Shown here: piece by piece, positions 34,125 through 43,422 of the stretch
Position numbering within the stretch: position 1 is the first letter of the stretch
How the letters are laid out: each line of letters opens with the position of its first letter
NCBI RefSeq assembly: GCF_900088535.1
Contig: NZ_LT578417.1
Location: 2,604,001-2,668,000, forward strand
Direction of reading: 5' to 3'
Origin: Cyanobium sp. NIES-981
GTDB lineage: Bacteria; Cyanobacteriota; Cyanobacteriia; PCC-6307; Cyanobiaceae
Length of the DNA stretch: 64,000 nucleotides
Translations under genes and position numbers: made by a program
Notes under the pieces: model-generated
Told to the model about the DNA's origin: nothing
The model's input: the letters and a program-made list of their open reading frames with translations, nothing else
The model's database searches: none

Positions 34125-34321
34125 AGCTTTCCCCGCCCTGAGACTGTTACCGGCCTGAAAGTTTGTTGCTAAAGTGATTCCAAAGTGCCCTGATTGCGCC
34201 ATTTGTGATCACATGCAGCCATGACGGGAGGCACAATCGCAGCTCCTTGGAGGTGCTCTTCATGGCAGTTCCCCATGGCAGTTGAAGCGTCGCAGGGCCG
34301 GAGCGGCATCCCGCACCGGTC

Positions 34322-35239
34322 TCAGCCGCGCCCTGGAGATGTCCCCGTGTTCAGGATTCCTGCACAGCACTGAAGAATCTCCCCAGCCCTGTGCTCGAAT
34401 CTGTGGTGTCCAGCCACATGGCGGGAGAGCTGCTGCAGCAGGCCCACACGATCGCGGCAACGGTGCACGGCGGCCAAGGTCGCCTGCGGATCGTCCTTGG
34501 GACCATGCACCAGCACGGCGGGGCTCAGCTCCCCGGGACATCCCGGTGCGCCATCGGTGATCACCGGAACGCCGCAGGCCAGCACGTCAAACACCCGGTT
34601 ATTGAGATAGCCGAAATCCCGCATCGCCGTGTGGTGGTCGTTGAGAACGGCCAGACTGCGTGCATAGAGGTCAGGCAACTCATGGTTGCTGATGCTGCTC
34701 CTCTCAGCCCGGATGCCGTACACCTCCCAGCCTGCTCCGATCACCGTCAGGGGCAGGCCGCTGCGGGCGAAGGCCAGCACCAGGGGCCGGGCCACTCCCC
34801 GGGTGTTGCCCACGAAGAGCAACCCCCGGCAAGGTGCCTGCGGAGGGCCGAGCTGCTGGAAGTCGGTGGCCTGGAGCAACACCGTGGTGGGCCGACCGCT
34901 CAGATAGGCCAGGCGCTGCCGGTCCTGGGCTGAAGCCACGAACAGGTGGTCATAGGCCGCCAGCTCCTGCCGACTCACATCCAGTGGCCAGCTGATCTGC
35001 CAGAGCAGGAGGCTCTGGTAGGGGGCCTGCTCCAACCAGGCCGGAAGGGGGCGGAACTTGCCGCGCAGCACCAACAGCGCGGTTTCCGGTGGAGGGGCAG
35101 GGGCAGTTGTGTAGGTATCTCGAAAGAGCAACCGCGTCGCGACACCGAAGCTGCGGAACGCCCGCTGCAGGCTCTGGGCGAAGGCCACATCCCCCCAGCC
35201 CGCAAACCCGGCGGGATCGCTGGGAGCGGCCACCAGCAA
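34322..35239 (-). CDS. CgeB/GT1-like glycosyltransferase
   Basis: About 305 residues. The C-terminal segment YLNNRVFDVLACGVPVITD, followed by PKDDPQATL, matches the donor-side motif of the glycosyltransferases grouped as Glyco_trans_1_2 (CgeB-like). The middle block GLLFVGNTRGVARPLV and the N-terminal FAGWGDVAFAQSLQRA also fit. The start is uncertain: TTG 35239 with a GAGG ribosome site nine bases upstream is my choice, and TTG 35254 is possible. The long open frame to 35854 is antisense of the neighbouring gene. The sugar cannot be deduced. Confidence 0.78.
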   Translation of the reverse strand: MLVAAPSDPAGFAGWGDVAFAQSLQRAFRSFGVATRLLFRDTYTTAPAPPPETALLVLRGKFRPLPAWLEQAPYQSLLLWQISWPLDVSRQELAAYDHLFVASAQDRQRLAYLSGRPTTVLLQATDFQQLGPPQAPCRGLLFVGNTRGVARPLVLAFARSGLPLTVIGAGWEVYGIRAERSSISNHELPDLYARSLAVLNDHHTAMRDFGYLNNRVFDVLACGVPVITDGAPGCPGELSPAVLVHGPKDDPQATLAAVHRCRDRVGLLQQLSRHVAGHHRFEHRAGEILQCCAGILNTGTSPGRG

Positions 35240-35266
35240 GTCGAGCTGCCTCAAGCGGGAAGCGAA

Positions 35267-35280
35267 GATGGGATCCCATC
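35267..35280. other. 14-bp perfect palindrome between divergent genes
   Basis: gatgggatcccatc is its own reverse complement. It sits between the two divergent glycosyltransferase genes and contains ATG on both strands, but neither ATG is in frame with its gene. It could be a dimeric operator or chance. Confidence 0.5.
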
Positions 35281-35361
35281 CTCGCCCGGACCACCGTTCT
35301 GGACATTCACTCCCGCCTGAACCTCCAGGGGCTGATCCAGCGGCTGTACGCGCTGCCGGGC

Positions 35362-37767
35362 GTGGGCTCGTATGCCTTTGTCCATGGACTGGATCAGCTC
35401 TTGCTGGTGTCCAGCCCCGACAGCCCGGAGCACGTTGCCGGGCGGATCCCGAGCCTGATCGTGGTGAGCGGATCGGACGGCTCGCGCGCATGGGACCGCG
35501 CGCCGCTGGGGATGATGGCCCTGCTGCCGGTGGAATGGAGCAGGGATCTGGTAGCCGCCGGAGAGGCTCTTGACAGCCCGGAATGGTTGGAACCGTTCGG
35601 TTGCCGTCCGCTGAGCCTGGCCAGCCTGGCGTGGGAGGGGATTGGGTCCTCCGCCAGCTCCGCCCTCGCCGACCAGATCCGAACCTATCGCCGGTTGGTG
35701 CAGAAGCAGCCGGATCAGGATCCGGAGGCCCCAGCGGAACCCACCCTCGCAGCCTCCCTGGCCTTGCTGCAGCTGGAACGACGGTTGCGCTGCCGGATCG
35801 ATCCCCGCTCCTGGCCAGCAGGGAGCTGGAGAAATCCCATCGATCCCCGCCCATGGCTCAAGGCCTCAGCTCCGCCGAGCCCGGCTGAGGCTGATCAGCT
35901 CGTGGCCATGGTGCATCTGCTGCCCGGGGAGGAGCAGCCACGCTTTGCCCGCCGTCTGGCGCAACAGCTCGGGCTTCTGCTCCGTGGCGGGGTTGGGGAA
36001 GACGGTTCAGGGCAAGACGGTTCAGAGCCGCCGGCGGAATGGGTGTGGAGCGTCTGTGAAGCCCTCATCGGCGGCCTCAACACGCGCCAACCGGAGCTGG
36101 TGGACATCGGTGACAGGCTTCGACAGGAACACCTCGCTGCCGCCTGCCGGCTGGAGGACCCAGTTCAACGGACGCTCCGCCTGATCCAGGGCATCGATGA
36201 AGCCAGCTGTCGGCGCGATCCACAACTGGTCGCCACACTGGCAGCCGCGATCGGTGTGGTGGTGGAGCAGATCGAGCACGCTTCCAGCCGGGGGGACAGC
36301 CGGCGCAGGAGGCTGCTGCAACGTCAGCTCAGCGATGCCCTCAGGAGTGTCGGGTCCAACCTCCTGCTGCTTCGGGAGTTGGTGCTGCAGCTCAGCCCTG
36401 CCTGTTGCAGCCAGCTGCCGCAACGGCAACCGCCGTCGTCGTGCCTGCTCCTGCTGAAGGGGCTTCTGGTGCTGGATCGGGATCGCGTAGTGGTGCTGCC
36501 GGAGGAACAGCAAGGCGCTCTCGTGCAGCTGTTTGAACGCCTGCTGCCACGCGTGTGGTGGCAATCCGATCTCCTGCGTGTGCTGCTGCGGGATCTGCGG
36601 CGATTCCGGCTGGATCCAGGCTGGCTGGGCACGCAGGGAGGGGCTGTGCTCGAGGGCATGGTCCGTCTCCATCGGTACCTGGTGCCCCCACCGGAGCCGG
36701 GCACTCCTGCCGGGGAGGGGGCCGAACCCGTGAGCCCGAACCCTGAACTGGCCTTGATACGATGGCAGCTGCTGCTGCTGCTGCGGCTGGCGGGCGGGGT
36801 GCGTGACCGCACCAACCTGTTGCGCCGCGTACGCGAACTGGAGCCAGGAGGCACCCACCTCTGCTGGCAGGGAAGGAACGAGGGAGCGATTCTGGAGGCT
36901 GCCTGCGCCGGGCTCGGTGTCCACACCTCGTCCTTGCTGCGGCTCTGGTCGGCGGCCAGGGGAGTGCCGGAGCTGCTTCCGCTGTTACCGCGGGTCGATG
37001 GCGTGGGCGAAGCCTTCGACCGCGTGCTGGAGCACTGGCGGACTTACCGCCAGCAGCTGTCCTCACCCTCGGCCACTGCTCCGATCACCATCGTGATCAC
37101 CACCTTCAGGCCCGATCTGAAGCGTCTCGGACAGACTCTTGAATCCCTCAGGCTCCAAACCGTGCAGGCCGAGGAGATCCTGGTGGTGGATGACGGCTCC
37201 CCTGATGAAGAAGCTCGCGATCTGCAGCAACTGATCGCCCTCCATCGCCACGGCAAGGGGCTGCCGGTCAGGATGATCAGACAGGAACAGAACCGCGGTC
37301 AGTACGCCTGCCGGAACCTGGCGATCGCGGCAAGTCGTCAGCGGGTTGTGGCCATTCAGGATGATGACGACCTCTCCCATCCACTGCGGTTGGAACGGCA
37401 GTGGCAAGCGCTGCAGGGCGGTGTTCTCGCCTGCTACGCCCAGCATGTGCGGTTGGATGAGGCCACAGGACAACCGCAACCGGATGGGGATGGCGCCCGT
37501 GCAGTCGGGGACGGCATCACCACCCTGATGGTGCGACGCGCTACTGCGGCGGAGATGGGAGGCTTCTACCCAGTGCGCTCACGGGGCGACGTGGAATTCA
37601 GGAACCGCCTTGTCCGAAGATACGGCCAGGAAGCAGTGGGCTGGCTGGAGCAGCCCCTCTATCTGATGAGAGGAGCACCAACCACGATATCGTCGGGATT
37701 TGAATACGGCTGCAGCCTGAGGCTGCCGACGTGGCGAAGACTCATCCAGGAGGGTTATCTGACATGA
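35362..37767 (+). CDS. large glycosyltransferase with C-terminal GT2 domain
   Basis: About 800 residues. The N-terminal ~560 residues are Leu/Gln/Arg-rich and helical, of unknown function, with a capsule-locus-specific look. The C-terminal GT2 domain has ITIVITTFRPDLKRL, EILVVDDGSPDEEARDL and RVVAIQDDDDLSHPLR (metal-binding DDD). The start is unclear: coding-like sequence continues upstream to about 35290 (TTVLDIHSRLNLQG) without a conventional start there. GTG 35362 is the first usable codon after that point; GTG 35089 would overlap the divergent gene. The next gene starts inside its stop (ATGA). Confidence 0.8.
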   Translation: MGSYAFVHGLDQLLLVSSPDSPEHVAGRIPSLIVVSGSDGSRAWDRAPLGMMALLPVEWSRDLVAAGEALDSPEWLEPFGCRPLSLASLAWEGIGSSASSALADQIRTYRRLVQKQPDQDPEAPAEPTLAASLALLQLERRLRCRIDPRSWPAGSWRNPIDPRPWLKASAPPSPAEADQLVAMVHLLPGEEQPRFARRLAQQLGLLLRGGVGEDGSGQDGSEPPAEWVWSVCEALIGGLNTRQPELVDIGDRLRQEHLAAACRLEDPVQRTLRLIQGIDEASCRRDPQLVATLAAAIGVVVEQIEHASSRGDSRRRRLLQRQLSDALRSVGSNLLLLRELVLQLSPACCSQLPQRQPPSSCLLLLKGLLVLDRDRVVVLPEEQQGALVQLFERLLPRVWWQSDLLRVLLRDLRRFRLDPGWLGTQGGAVLEGMVRLHRYLVPPPEPGTPAGEGAEPVSPNPELALIRWQLLLLLRLAGGVRDRTNLLRRVRELEPGGTHLCWQGRNEGAILEAACAGLGVHTSSLLRLWSAARGVPELLPLLPRVDGVGEAFDRVLEHWRTYRQQLSSPSATAPITIVITTFRPDLKRLGQTLESLRLQTVQAEEILVVDDGSPDEEARDLQQLIALHRHGKGLPVRMIRQEQNRGQYACRNLAIAASRQRVVAIQDDDDLSHPLRLERQWQALQGGVLACYAQHVRLDEATGQPQPDGDGARAVGDGITTLMVRRATAAEMGGFYPVRSRGDVEFRNRLVRRYGQEAVGWLEQPLYLMRGAPTTISSGFEYGCSLRLPTWRRLIQEGYLT

Positions 37768-38615
37768 GCAGCCTGCCGCCTGTGTTGATTGGGATGACAT
37801 CAATACGTGGCCGGGAAAAGGCACTATGTCGCACCCTGGATACTTTGCTGCGCCAGAGACCACCCCAGGATGGCAGAAGGGTGAGGTTGAATCTCTTCCT
37901 TTCGCAGCAACCGTACCTGCTCGATGAAGGGTTTCAATCCGTTCCCAGCTTCATACAGCGTCGGATCGCATGGTCACAAGGTCGCAGGATAGAACTGGAG
38001 TGTCATTTTGTAGAGAACGTTGGCCCCTATCGCAAACTGTTGCCTCTAATCGCGCGACTGACAGAGCAACAGAAGGAAAACGACCCGTATCTGGTCACCG
38101 CTGACGATGACACTCTTTACCCACAGGACTGGTTGGTGCGACTGCTTGATGCCCAGGACACGCTCCAGTGCGTTGTTGGGTTTCGCGGGCGGAGAATGAT
38201 GGTGAAGGAGGGAAAGGTTGAACCGTACCATCGCTGGATCAAGCATGATTCATCCCTCACGTCCCCACACCTGCTGACCGTGCCGACAGGTAAAGATGGT
38301 ATCTGCTACCGCCTAAGCCAACTGCATGCAGCCGTGAGCGATACGGAAGCAGCTCTGAGGCTGGCTGGGCACGCCGACGATCTCTGGTTCAAGCACCACA
38401 CCCTGAAACTGGGGATACCCAGTGTCTTGCTCAACCCCTCACTAAGCCTGGAGTTTCCGGAACTGACCGCATCCGGCAGGAGGATTCGAGCCAAGAAACC
38501 AGAGGTTGCATTGAAGAGCCTGTTCCTCACCATCAATAAGAGTGGAGGAAATGATGCGGTAATGAAACGGCTGACGGATCCAGCCTTCTATCCCCTAGGG
38601 GATGAAAGCCAATAG
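37764..38615 (+). CDS. glycosyltransferase-like protein with a DDD motif
   Basis: A 283-residue soluble protein. VLIGMTSIRGREKALCRTLD opens a GT-A-like fold, and DPYLVTADDDTLYPQDWL supplies an acidic metal-binding motif. A C-terminal acceptor-side element resembles HADDLWFKHHTLKLG. I place it among GT2-like enzymes of surface glycan loci without a firm family. The ATG at 37764 overlaps the stop of the large GT2 gene, so the two are coupled and may act on the same glycan. The GT8 gene is convergent, 65 bases away. Confidence 0.75.
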   Translation: MSSLPPVLIGMTSIRGREKALCRTLDTLLRQRPPQDGRRVRLNLFLSQQPYLLDEGFQSVPSFIQRRIAWSQGRRIELECHFVENVGPYRKLLPLIARLTEQQKENDPYLVTADDDTLYPQDWLVRLLDAQDTLQCVVGFRGRRMMVKEGKVEPYHRWIKHDSSLTSPHLLTVPTGKDGICYRLSQLHAAVSDTEAALRLAGHADDLWFKHHTLKLGIPSVLLNPSLSLEFPELTASGRRIRAKKPEVALKSLFLTINKSGGNDAVMKRLTDPAFYPLGDESQ

Positions 38616-38680
38616 GACAGCAATTGTGAGCTCAGTTACTGAAGCCGCATGCCAGGGGTCGGGGACAACAACAGCAGGGG

Positions 38681-40246
38681 TCAATCGAGCCACTGAAAGC
38701 TGGAGCAGGGGACACGTCGTTCAACAGCTCGGCGCATGGTGTCCAGGCTGGTTCCATGCCACGGCACAAAAGCGCAGCCGCCCTCATCCAGCAAGTCAGG
38801 GGCACTGAAGCAGGGGTCCATGAGGATGTAGCGGTAGGTGGAAGGCAAAGGCGCAGGCAGCTGGGTCAGAAGGTGCCGCAGCTCGAAAGGAGCCCAGATG
38901 GACAGGGGCTGGCGCTGGTCATGGAACGCCCTCGCAAGAGTGGCCAGTGAGCTGAGCCAATGCTCTGGCCACCTGGGGGAGACTCCCCCATCGAAACCGA
39001 ACTGGTCAGCACTGTGAAGGATGAGATGGAGGGACAGCGAGGCGCTGTCCATGGGGATCAGGCTGGCAGGATCACAGGCCAGAACCGCTCGCGCCGTGCT
39101 GCAGGATGGACCTGCGGACTCCGACGATGAGCCGGTGGCAGCAGTGGTATGGCGATCAAGATAGCTATGGGTATCAAGATATGCTTGATACTGACGCAAC
39201 AGCTCTGTAGAGAGAAGCTTGCGGTAGTGTCGATGCCATAACCAGTGGTCAGTGATGGACTTGGAGCGGGGCCGGGACAACTGATCACTCAACCAGGGCT
39301 TGGGGCCGGCGAAGTGGATCAAAGACAAACCTTCAACGCAACCATCAAGAAACTGGACCACGTATTTAATGTTACAGTTATAATTCACCGGCATCATCTC
39401 TAGGGGCTGATCAGCCAAGAGTTGATTCCATACTTTTTGATCAGCAAAGCCATCCAGAAGGGGGCACACTGGGATGGCAGCGGAACGGACCAAGGTATGA
39501 ACACGATCGAGAAACAAGTCACCGAGTGCCCAGCCTGGTATCGAGATAACTCCGGAGTTGATCACTGGCAAGCCGGTATGCTCGCTGATCAGCCCATAGG
39601 GCCTGGCTCCACAATCCATCACTGCCCGGAACGTCTCGCCAGGCGCCCAGAGGGGATCAAGAGCGCCGAGGACAAGCACATCAGAGTCCAGAACAATCAC
39701 CCTCTCATATCCAGCCAGGGAGAAGGCATAGGTGTTCAGATAACCCAGGAGACCGATTCGAGCGCGATTAGGTGAATCAAGAGGGAGGGCATCAGCCCAT
39801 GATGGGCTGGGAACATGGAGACAGACCTCGTTGTATATCGACTGGAGTTCCAACAGATGGGTATCCGTCAGAGTACCGTCATGGAAGACAATGCAAGGGC
39901 TGGAAAGGTCTGGGTAGATCGCCACAAGTGACAACAACAACCCTTTTAGACCAGGAAGGAAGCGCTCGTTGGCGACGGTCACGAAGGCAACCCGCGGCCC
40001 TGGATTGGAAGCACTTGATGACGACCAAGTCCGGGCAGGCCAGCAGACGCGATCTTTTTCAACAGGCTCGTCGATGACGAGACGTCCGTAGGGGGGCAGG
40101 AGGGGCTTCTGACGTTCAAGAGCCAGACGCTCAGTGACCACTCGAAGACGGGCTGAGAGGCGGTCTCTCTGTCGTCGCGCAGTATCGCGCTGTTCACGTA
40201 GTACGTCGACAAACTGACGGCGCGGCCGACGCGGGAAGAATCTCAA
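38681..40246 (-). CDS. family 8 glycosyltransferase
   Basis: A 521-residue protein. The N-terminal ~65 residues are basic and coiled-coil-like. The GT8 domain (about 85-370) has VAFVTVANERFLPGLKGLLL, VIVLDSDVLVLGALDPLW with the DxD motif, and LSLIHFAGPKPW, the HxxGxxKPW signature. The C-terminal ~140 residues are of unknown function and Pro/Ser-rich at the junction. GT8 enzymes are retaining galactosyl, glucosyl or galacturonosyl transferases. The gene is the last of the minus-strand run helicase, DUF1997, kpsT, kpsM, kpsE, GT8, 13 bases after kpsE. Confidence 0.9.
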   Translation of the reverse strand: MRFFPRRPRRQFVDVLREQRDTARRQRDRLSARLRVVTERLALERQKPLLPPYGRLVIDEPVEKDRVCWPARTWSSSSASNPGPRVAFVTVANERFLPGLKGLLLSLVAIYPDLSSPCIVFHDGTLTDTHLLELQSIYNEVCLHVPSPSWADALPLDSPNRARIGLLGYLNTYAFSLAGYERVIVLDSDVLVLGALDPLWAPGETFRAVMDCGARPYGLISEHTGLPVINSGVISIPGWALGDLFLDRVHTLVRSAAIPVCPLLDGFADQKVWNQLLADQPLEMMPVNYNCNIKYVVQFLDGCVEGLSLIHFAGPKPWLSDQLSRPRSKSITDHWLWHRHYRKLLSTELLRQYQAYLDTHSYLDRHTTAATGSSSESAGPSCSTARAVLACDPASLIPMDSASLSLHLILHSADQFGFDGGVSPRWPEHWLSSLATLARAFHDQRQPLSIWAPFELRHLLTQLPAPLPSTYRYILMDPCFSAPDLLDEGGCAFVPWHGTSLDTMRRAVERRVPCSSFQWLD

Positions 40247-40259
40247 TCACACACCCCAG

Positions 40260-41642
40260 TCACTGTCGACGTGAGATCCCCAACACGAAACTGGCAAGGC
40301 CCCAACCCACGAGGAGGAGGGCGACCAGGGAAAGAAGACCCTTCCAGCGCCAATCCAGCGATTGCCCTGAAGGAGTAGCAGGGTTACTGAGCAAGACAAG
40401 AAATTTAAGCTGCCTTTGACTTTCAAGTCGACTGTTGTCGGCTGCCAGTTGGGATGCTTTGACAGATGCCTCAGCGAACTCGACTTCGGTATTGAGGTTG
40501 CGAAGCTCAGCAAGTTTCTCGTTGTAGTTCTTGGCATCCGGGCCCACAAGCTTGGAGCGCTCTTCGTCAATCTGTTGCCGAAGTTCAGCAATCTGGTCAC
40601 TCACATAAGACACCTCAGGACTGCTGGGATCGAGGAATTGACGCTTGAGGCGTCCTTCCTCCACTTGCAGATCAACCAGCCTGGCTTCTAAAGCAGAAAT
40701 GAAAGTACTTGTGGCTTCAGCAGTGGCAGCAGGATTGATTTCTCCTGCTCTATTATTAAAGTCAGCCAGTGCTTGCTGGGCAGCGGCTAGACGCTTACGG
40801 GAATTCTCAAGCTCCTGCTCAGCAAAAGTTTGTTGGTTACGGCTGATGTTTTGGTTGGATGTATTGAGGAAGTTTTCGGCTTCGTCCAGAAGAAAACGAT
40901 TCAGCTTAAAAGCTGTGGCCGGATCCAGACCGGTTGTAGTCAGTTGAATGACGCCCGTCAGGTCTTGCGGAACTACGTTGACCTGGCGGCGGAAGAAAGA
41001 GAGTCTTTGGTCGAAAGTTGCATTTTTCTGGAGTCCTGCAAAGATATCAATCCCCTTTCTCGCATAGGTGGTCTCCGGCTTCAACTTGTCAAAAGCGCGT
41101 GCCATGACCTCGGGTGAAGTGAGATAGACAGAAAGGAACCGTCCATCCTCCAAAGATCCCAGCATGGTCGGCCCAGCAAGGACACTCCCGAGCAATGACG
41201 GGGTGACACTGTTTGGAGCTTGCGGCAGTCTAACGATGAAGTCAGACGTAACCTGATAGCGGTTGCGACCAATGACTCCAAAATAAGCAACACCTCCCAG
41301 GAGGATGAGCGCTGCAATCCGCTTGGGACCAGGCACAAGCCAGCGCAAGTGCTCAGGTGAGGGTCGAGGGATTCTCCACCGCTGGGGTGGTGTCTGCTGC
41401 TGTCCAGAAGGCTGCGTGCTGGGCTTTTGGACACCAGCATTTGGCAACTCATCGTCAGACAGACCGAAGGTCTTGATCAAACGAATGAACGTGCCAGTGA
41501 GGCGACTGGCCACCCCTCCCGCCAACATACCCATTTCCAAAGCGCGAGACTCGGTGCGACCTCGGACGTCCAGCCGCGAGCGACGGGAAGGTCGAGAAGA
41601 CCGCGACTCTTTGGAGAGCCGTGAGGGGTGAAGACGGTTCAT
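40260..41642 (-). CDS. kpsE: capsule export inner-membrane/periplasmic protein KpsE (PCP family)
   Basis: KpsE bridges the ABC exporter to the outer-membrane channel. The 460-residue product has a basic, disordered cytosolic N-terminus of about 110 residues. A first membrane span follows at about 118-138 (IAALILLGGVAYFGVIG), then a long periplasmic coiled coil (ELENSRKRLAAAQQALADFN) and a C-terminal span (LSLVALLLVGWGLASFVLG). The ATG at 41642 is taken; the frame continues to 41687 without a better start. The N-terminal extension is longer than in E. coli KpsE. It follows kpsM after 80 bases and precedes GT8 by 13. Confidence 0.9.
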   Translation of the reverse strand: MNRLHPSRLSKESRSSRPSRRSRLDVRGRTESRALEMGMLAGGVASRLTGTFIRLIKTFGLSDDELPNAGVQKPSTQPSGQQQTPPQRWRIPRPSPEHLRWLVPGPKRIAALILLGGVAYFGVIGRNRYQVTSDFIVRLPQAPNSVTPSLLGSVLAGPTMLGSLEDGRFLSVYLTSPEVMARAFDKLKPETTYARKGIDIFAGLQKNATFDQRLSFFRRQVNVVPQDLTGVIQLTTTGLDPATAFKLNRFLLDEAENFLNTSNQNISRNQQTFAEQELENSRKRLAAAQQALADFNNRAGEINPAATAEATSTFISALEARLVDLQVEEGRLKRQFLDPSSPEVSYVSDQIAELRQQIDEERSKLVGPDAKNYNEKLAELRNLNTEVEFAEASVKASQLAADNSRLESQRQLKFLVLLSNPATPSGQSLDWRWKGLLSLVALLLVGWGLASFVLGISRRQ

Positions 41643-41722
41643 CACAACAATTTTAACATGGTCTGCAAAGTGCCCCACGCAATTCAAACTCTCCCTCGGG
41701 GAAAAGCAAGGGCGGAATGGAG

Positions 41723-42514
41723 TCAGTCCTCATCAGCCAAGAGAAGAGACTCATTGTTACCATATATAAAGAATCCAAACCCGAGCAGAAAGATGGTGGA
41801 TCCAATTAAGTAAGGAGCGGAAACATCTGGGATGGGGTACTCATGGTTAAAAGCATGGCGAAGAAGTTCAATTCCATGCGCAAGGGGATTCCACAGGATC
41901 CAACCGCGGAAGATATTGGGTATTGTACTTATCGAAAAGAAAATACAGGAGGTAAAAAGGAGAAGGCGTCGAATGGCGGTTCTGGCTATGCTCGCTACAA
42001 ACGGGATCCTATGGCCGATGATGAGTGTAACCAGTCCAACACCGAACGCTAAAAGCGAGAGCATCACGAAGTAAAACACCGCTAGGCCAGGCTCCTCAAC
42101 AATCGGTTTCCATTCATAAAAGAATGAGCCAAGAATAAAAGCAAGGATTAGAAGAGAGAATACTTGAGTATCAAGAATTGCCGAGCCCAAGAGATAGTCA
42201 ATAGGCCTGATTCGATTGTAATAGGTCAGTTTCGTGCTTTTCTTGACGCCATTCAGCGCCTTCAGAGCCACCTCAGAAAACATGAAGAAGCCAACAAAGC
42301 CGATGGCAGTCCACAAGACAGGATTAATATAGTCAGGCTGCAGTCCGCCTTGACTGCCAAACAGGCGAAAAGACATGAAGATAGCAATAAAGAAAAGGGG
42401 TTCAACAAACACACCAACTACACCCATGGGGCCCATGGCAGCGCGCATCTGCAATTCCCGCCTTGCAATAGCATTGACGATACGCAGCTGAAGAAAGAGC
42501 TTTTGAATGATCAT
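41723..42514 (-). CDS. kpsM: capsule ABC transporter permease KpsM
   Basis: A 263-residue ABC-2-type permease that carries lipid-linked capsule polymer across the inner membrane. Six membrane spans are visible, for example VFVEPLFFIAIFMSF, WTAIGFVGFFMFSEVAL, FSLLILAFILGSFF, and SIFFSISTIPN-like segments near the C-terminus. RRELQMRAAMGPMG matches the amphipathic N-terminal element of the family. It lies 17 bases after kpsT. Composition is AT-richer than the flanking core genes. The predicted C-terminal tail NNESLLLADED is acidic. Confidence 0.94.
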   Translation of the reverse strand: MIIQKLFLQLRIVNAIARRELQMRAAMGPMGVVGVFVEPLFFIAIFMSFRLFGSQGGLQPDYINPVLWTAIGFVGFFMFSEVALKALNGVKKSTKLTYYNRIRPIDYLLGSAILDTQVFSLLILAFILGSFFYEWKPIVEEPGLAVFYFVMLSLLAFGVGLVTLIIGHRIPFVASIARTAIRRLLLFTSCIFFSISTIPNIFRGWILWNPLAHGIELLRHAFNHEYPIPDVSAPYLIGSTIFLLGFGFFIYGNNESLLLADED

Positions 42515-42531
42515 CAGGAGTATGCTTTCAA

Positions 42532-43422
42532 TTAAAGAAGATTGGTTTTCACAGAATCAGGTGCCTTCGTTTCCCAGGGGTCCTGCGCCAATGGTGCATC
42601 ACCCAACAAATCATTCATTGTGCTTTCAAGGGAACTCTCAACATCGGAATGTTGTCGCAATGATCGTGATAGAGAGCGATCCTTGCGGGCAGCGCGAACT
42701 TCCTTGGCAAGAACAGCACTTTCATCCAAGGAGCCCTGGAAAATAACCTTCCCGTCCTTGAGCACAATGCCTTCAGAGCAATAGTCTCGGGCAAAGGACT
42801 GGGAGCCTGAAGCCTCAACAATGACAGTTCTTCCTTCCAAGCGTCTATCCACAAGCCGTTTGACCTGACGCATGAATGGTACTTCTGATCTGCAGTTCCA
42901 TCCATCCCATCGCATTACAGGATAGATTTCGAATTGGAACGCCAAGGCGAGAGCCAACTTAAGGCGGTCCTTCATGCCTACGGAATACTTTTCAAGAGGC
43001 TCATCAAAAAGCTCACCAAGATCACACAGCTGTCGAATAAAGTCAAGTTCTCTGGTGTCGTCCTCGTAGACTCCATACAGCGAGACAAGAAACTCTGCAT
43101 TGGCCCGAGCAGAGAGCGCTGGCATCAACGGCATGCGAGAGCCAATCACCCACGAGGAGCAGCCTGCGACGAGCAGGTTCCCACTGCTGATGGGCTCGTG
43201 GCCAGCGAGACAATTCAAAAAGGCACGGCTGCTTTCCTGGGATCCTGAAAAGACGGCAAGTCGTTTGCCTGGCGGAATGGTGTAGGTGATGTCATCAAGA
43301 ACTACGTTGGGAGCAGAACCACCAGTTGAGCTTCGCTTGGTCACATTCCTGAAGACAACCGAGCCAGGGGCCAACTCAGAGGATGTCACTGGCACCGTTG
43401 GGGGCTTCATCGCGCTCATCAT
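42532..43422 (-). CDS. kpsT: KpsT-like ABC ATPase with degenerate nucleotide-binding motifs
   Basis: A 296-residue protein placed like KpsT and sharing its fold order. The catalytic motifs are altered. Walker A reads GSQESSRA at residues 60-67, where the Lys is Arg and the Gly before it Ser. The signature loop is weak (EKYSVGMKDRLK, about 144-155). Walker B is PVMRWDGW at about 168-175, with the catalytic Glu replaced by Gly. The H-loop region (EASGSQS) has no His. Active KpsT would have GxxGxGKS/T, DE and His. I infer loss or change of ATPase activity. The start overlaps the DUF1997 gene by 47 bases; an internal ATG at 43410 is possible. Confidence 0.85.
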   Translation of the reverse strand: MMSAMKPPTVPVTSSELAPGSVVFRNVTKRSSTGGSAPNVVLDDITYTIPPGKRLAVFSGSQESSRAFLNCLAGHEPISSGNLLVAGCSSWVIGSRMPLMPALSARANAEFLVSLYGVYEDDTRELDFIRQLCDLGELFDEPLEKYSVGMKDRLKLALALAFQFEIYPVMRWDGWNCRSEVPFMRQVKRLVDRRLEGRTVIVEASGSQSFARDYCSEGIVLKDGKVIFQGSLDESAVLAKEVRAARKDRSLSRSLRQHSDVESSLESTMNDLLGDAPLAQDPWETKAPDSVKTNLL

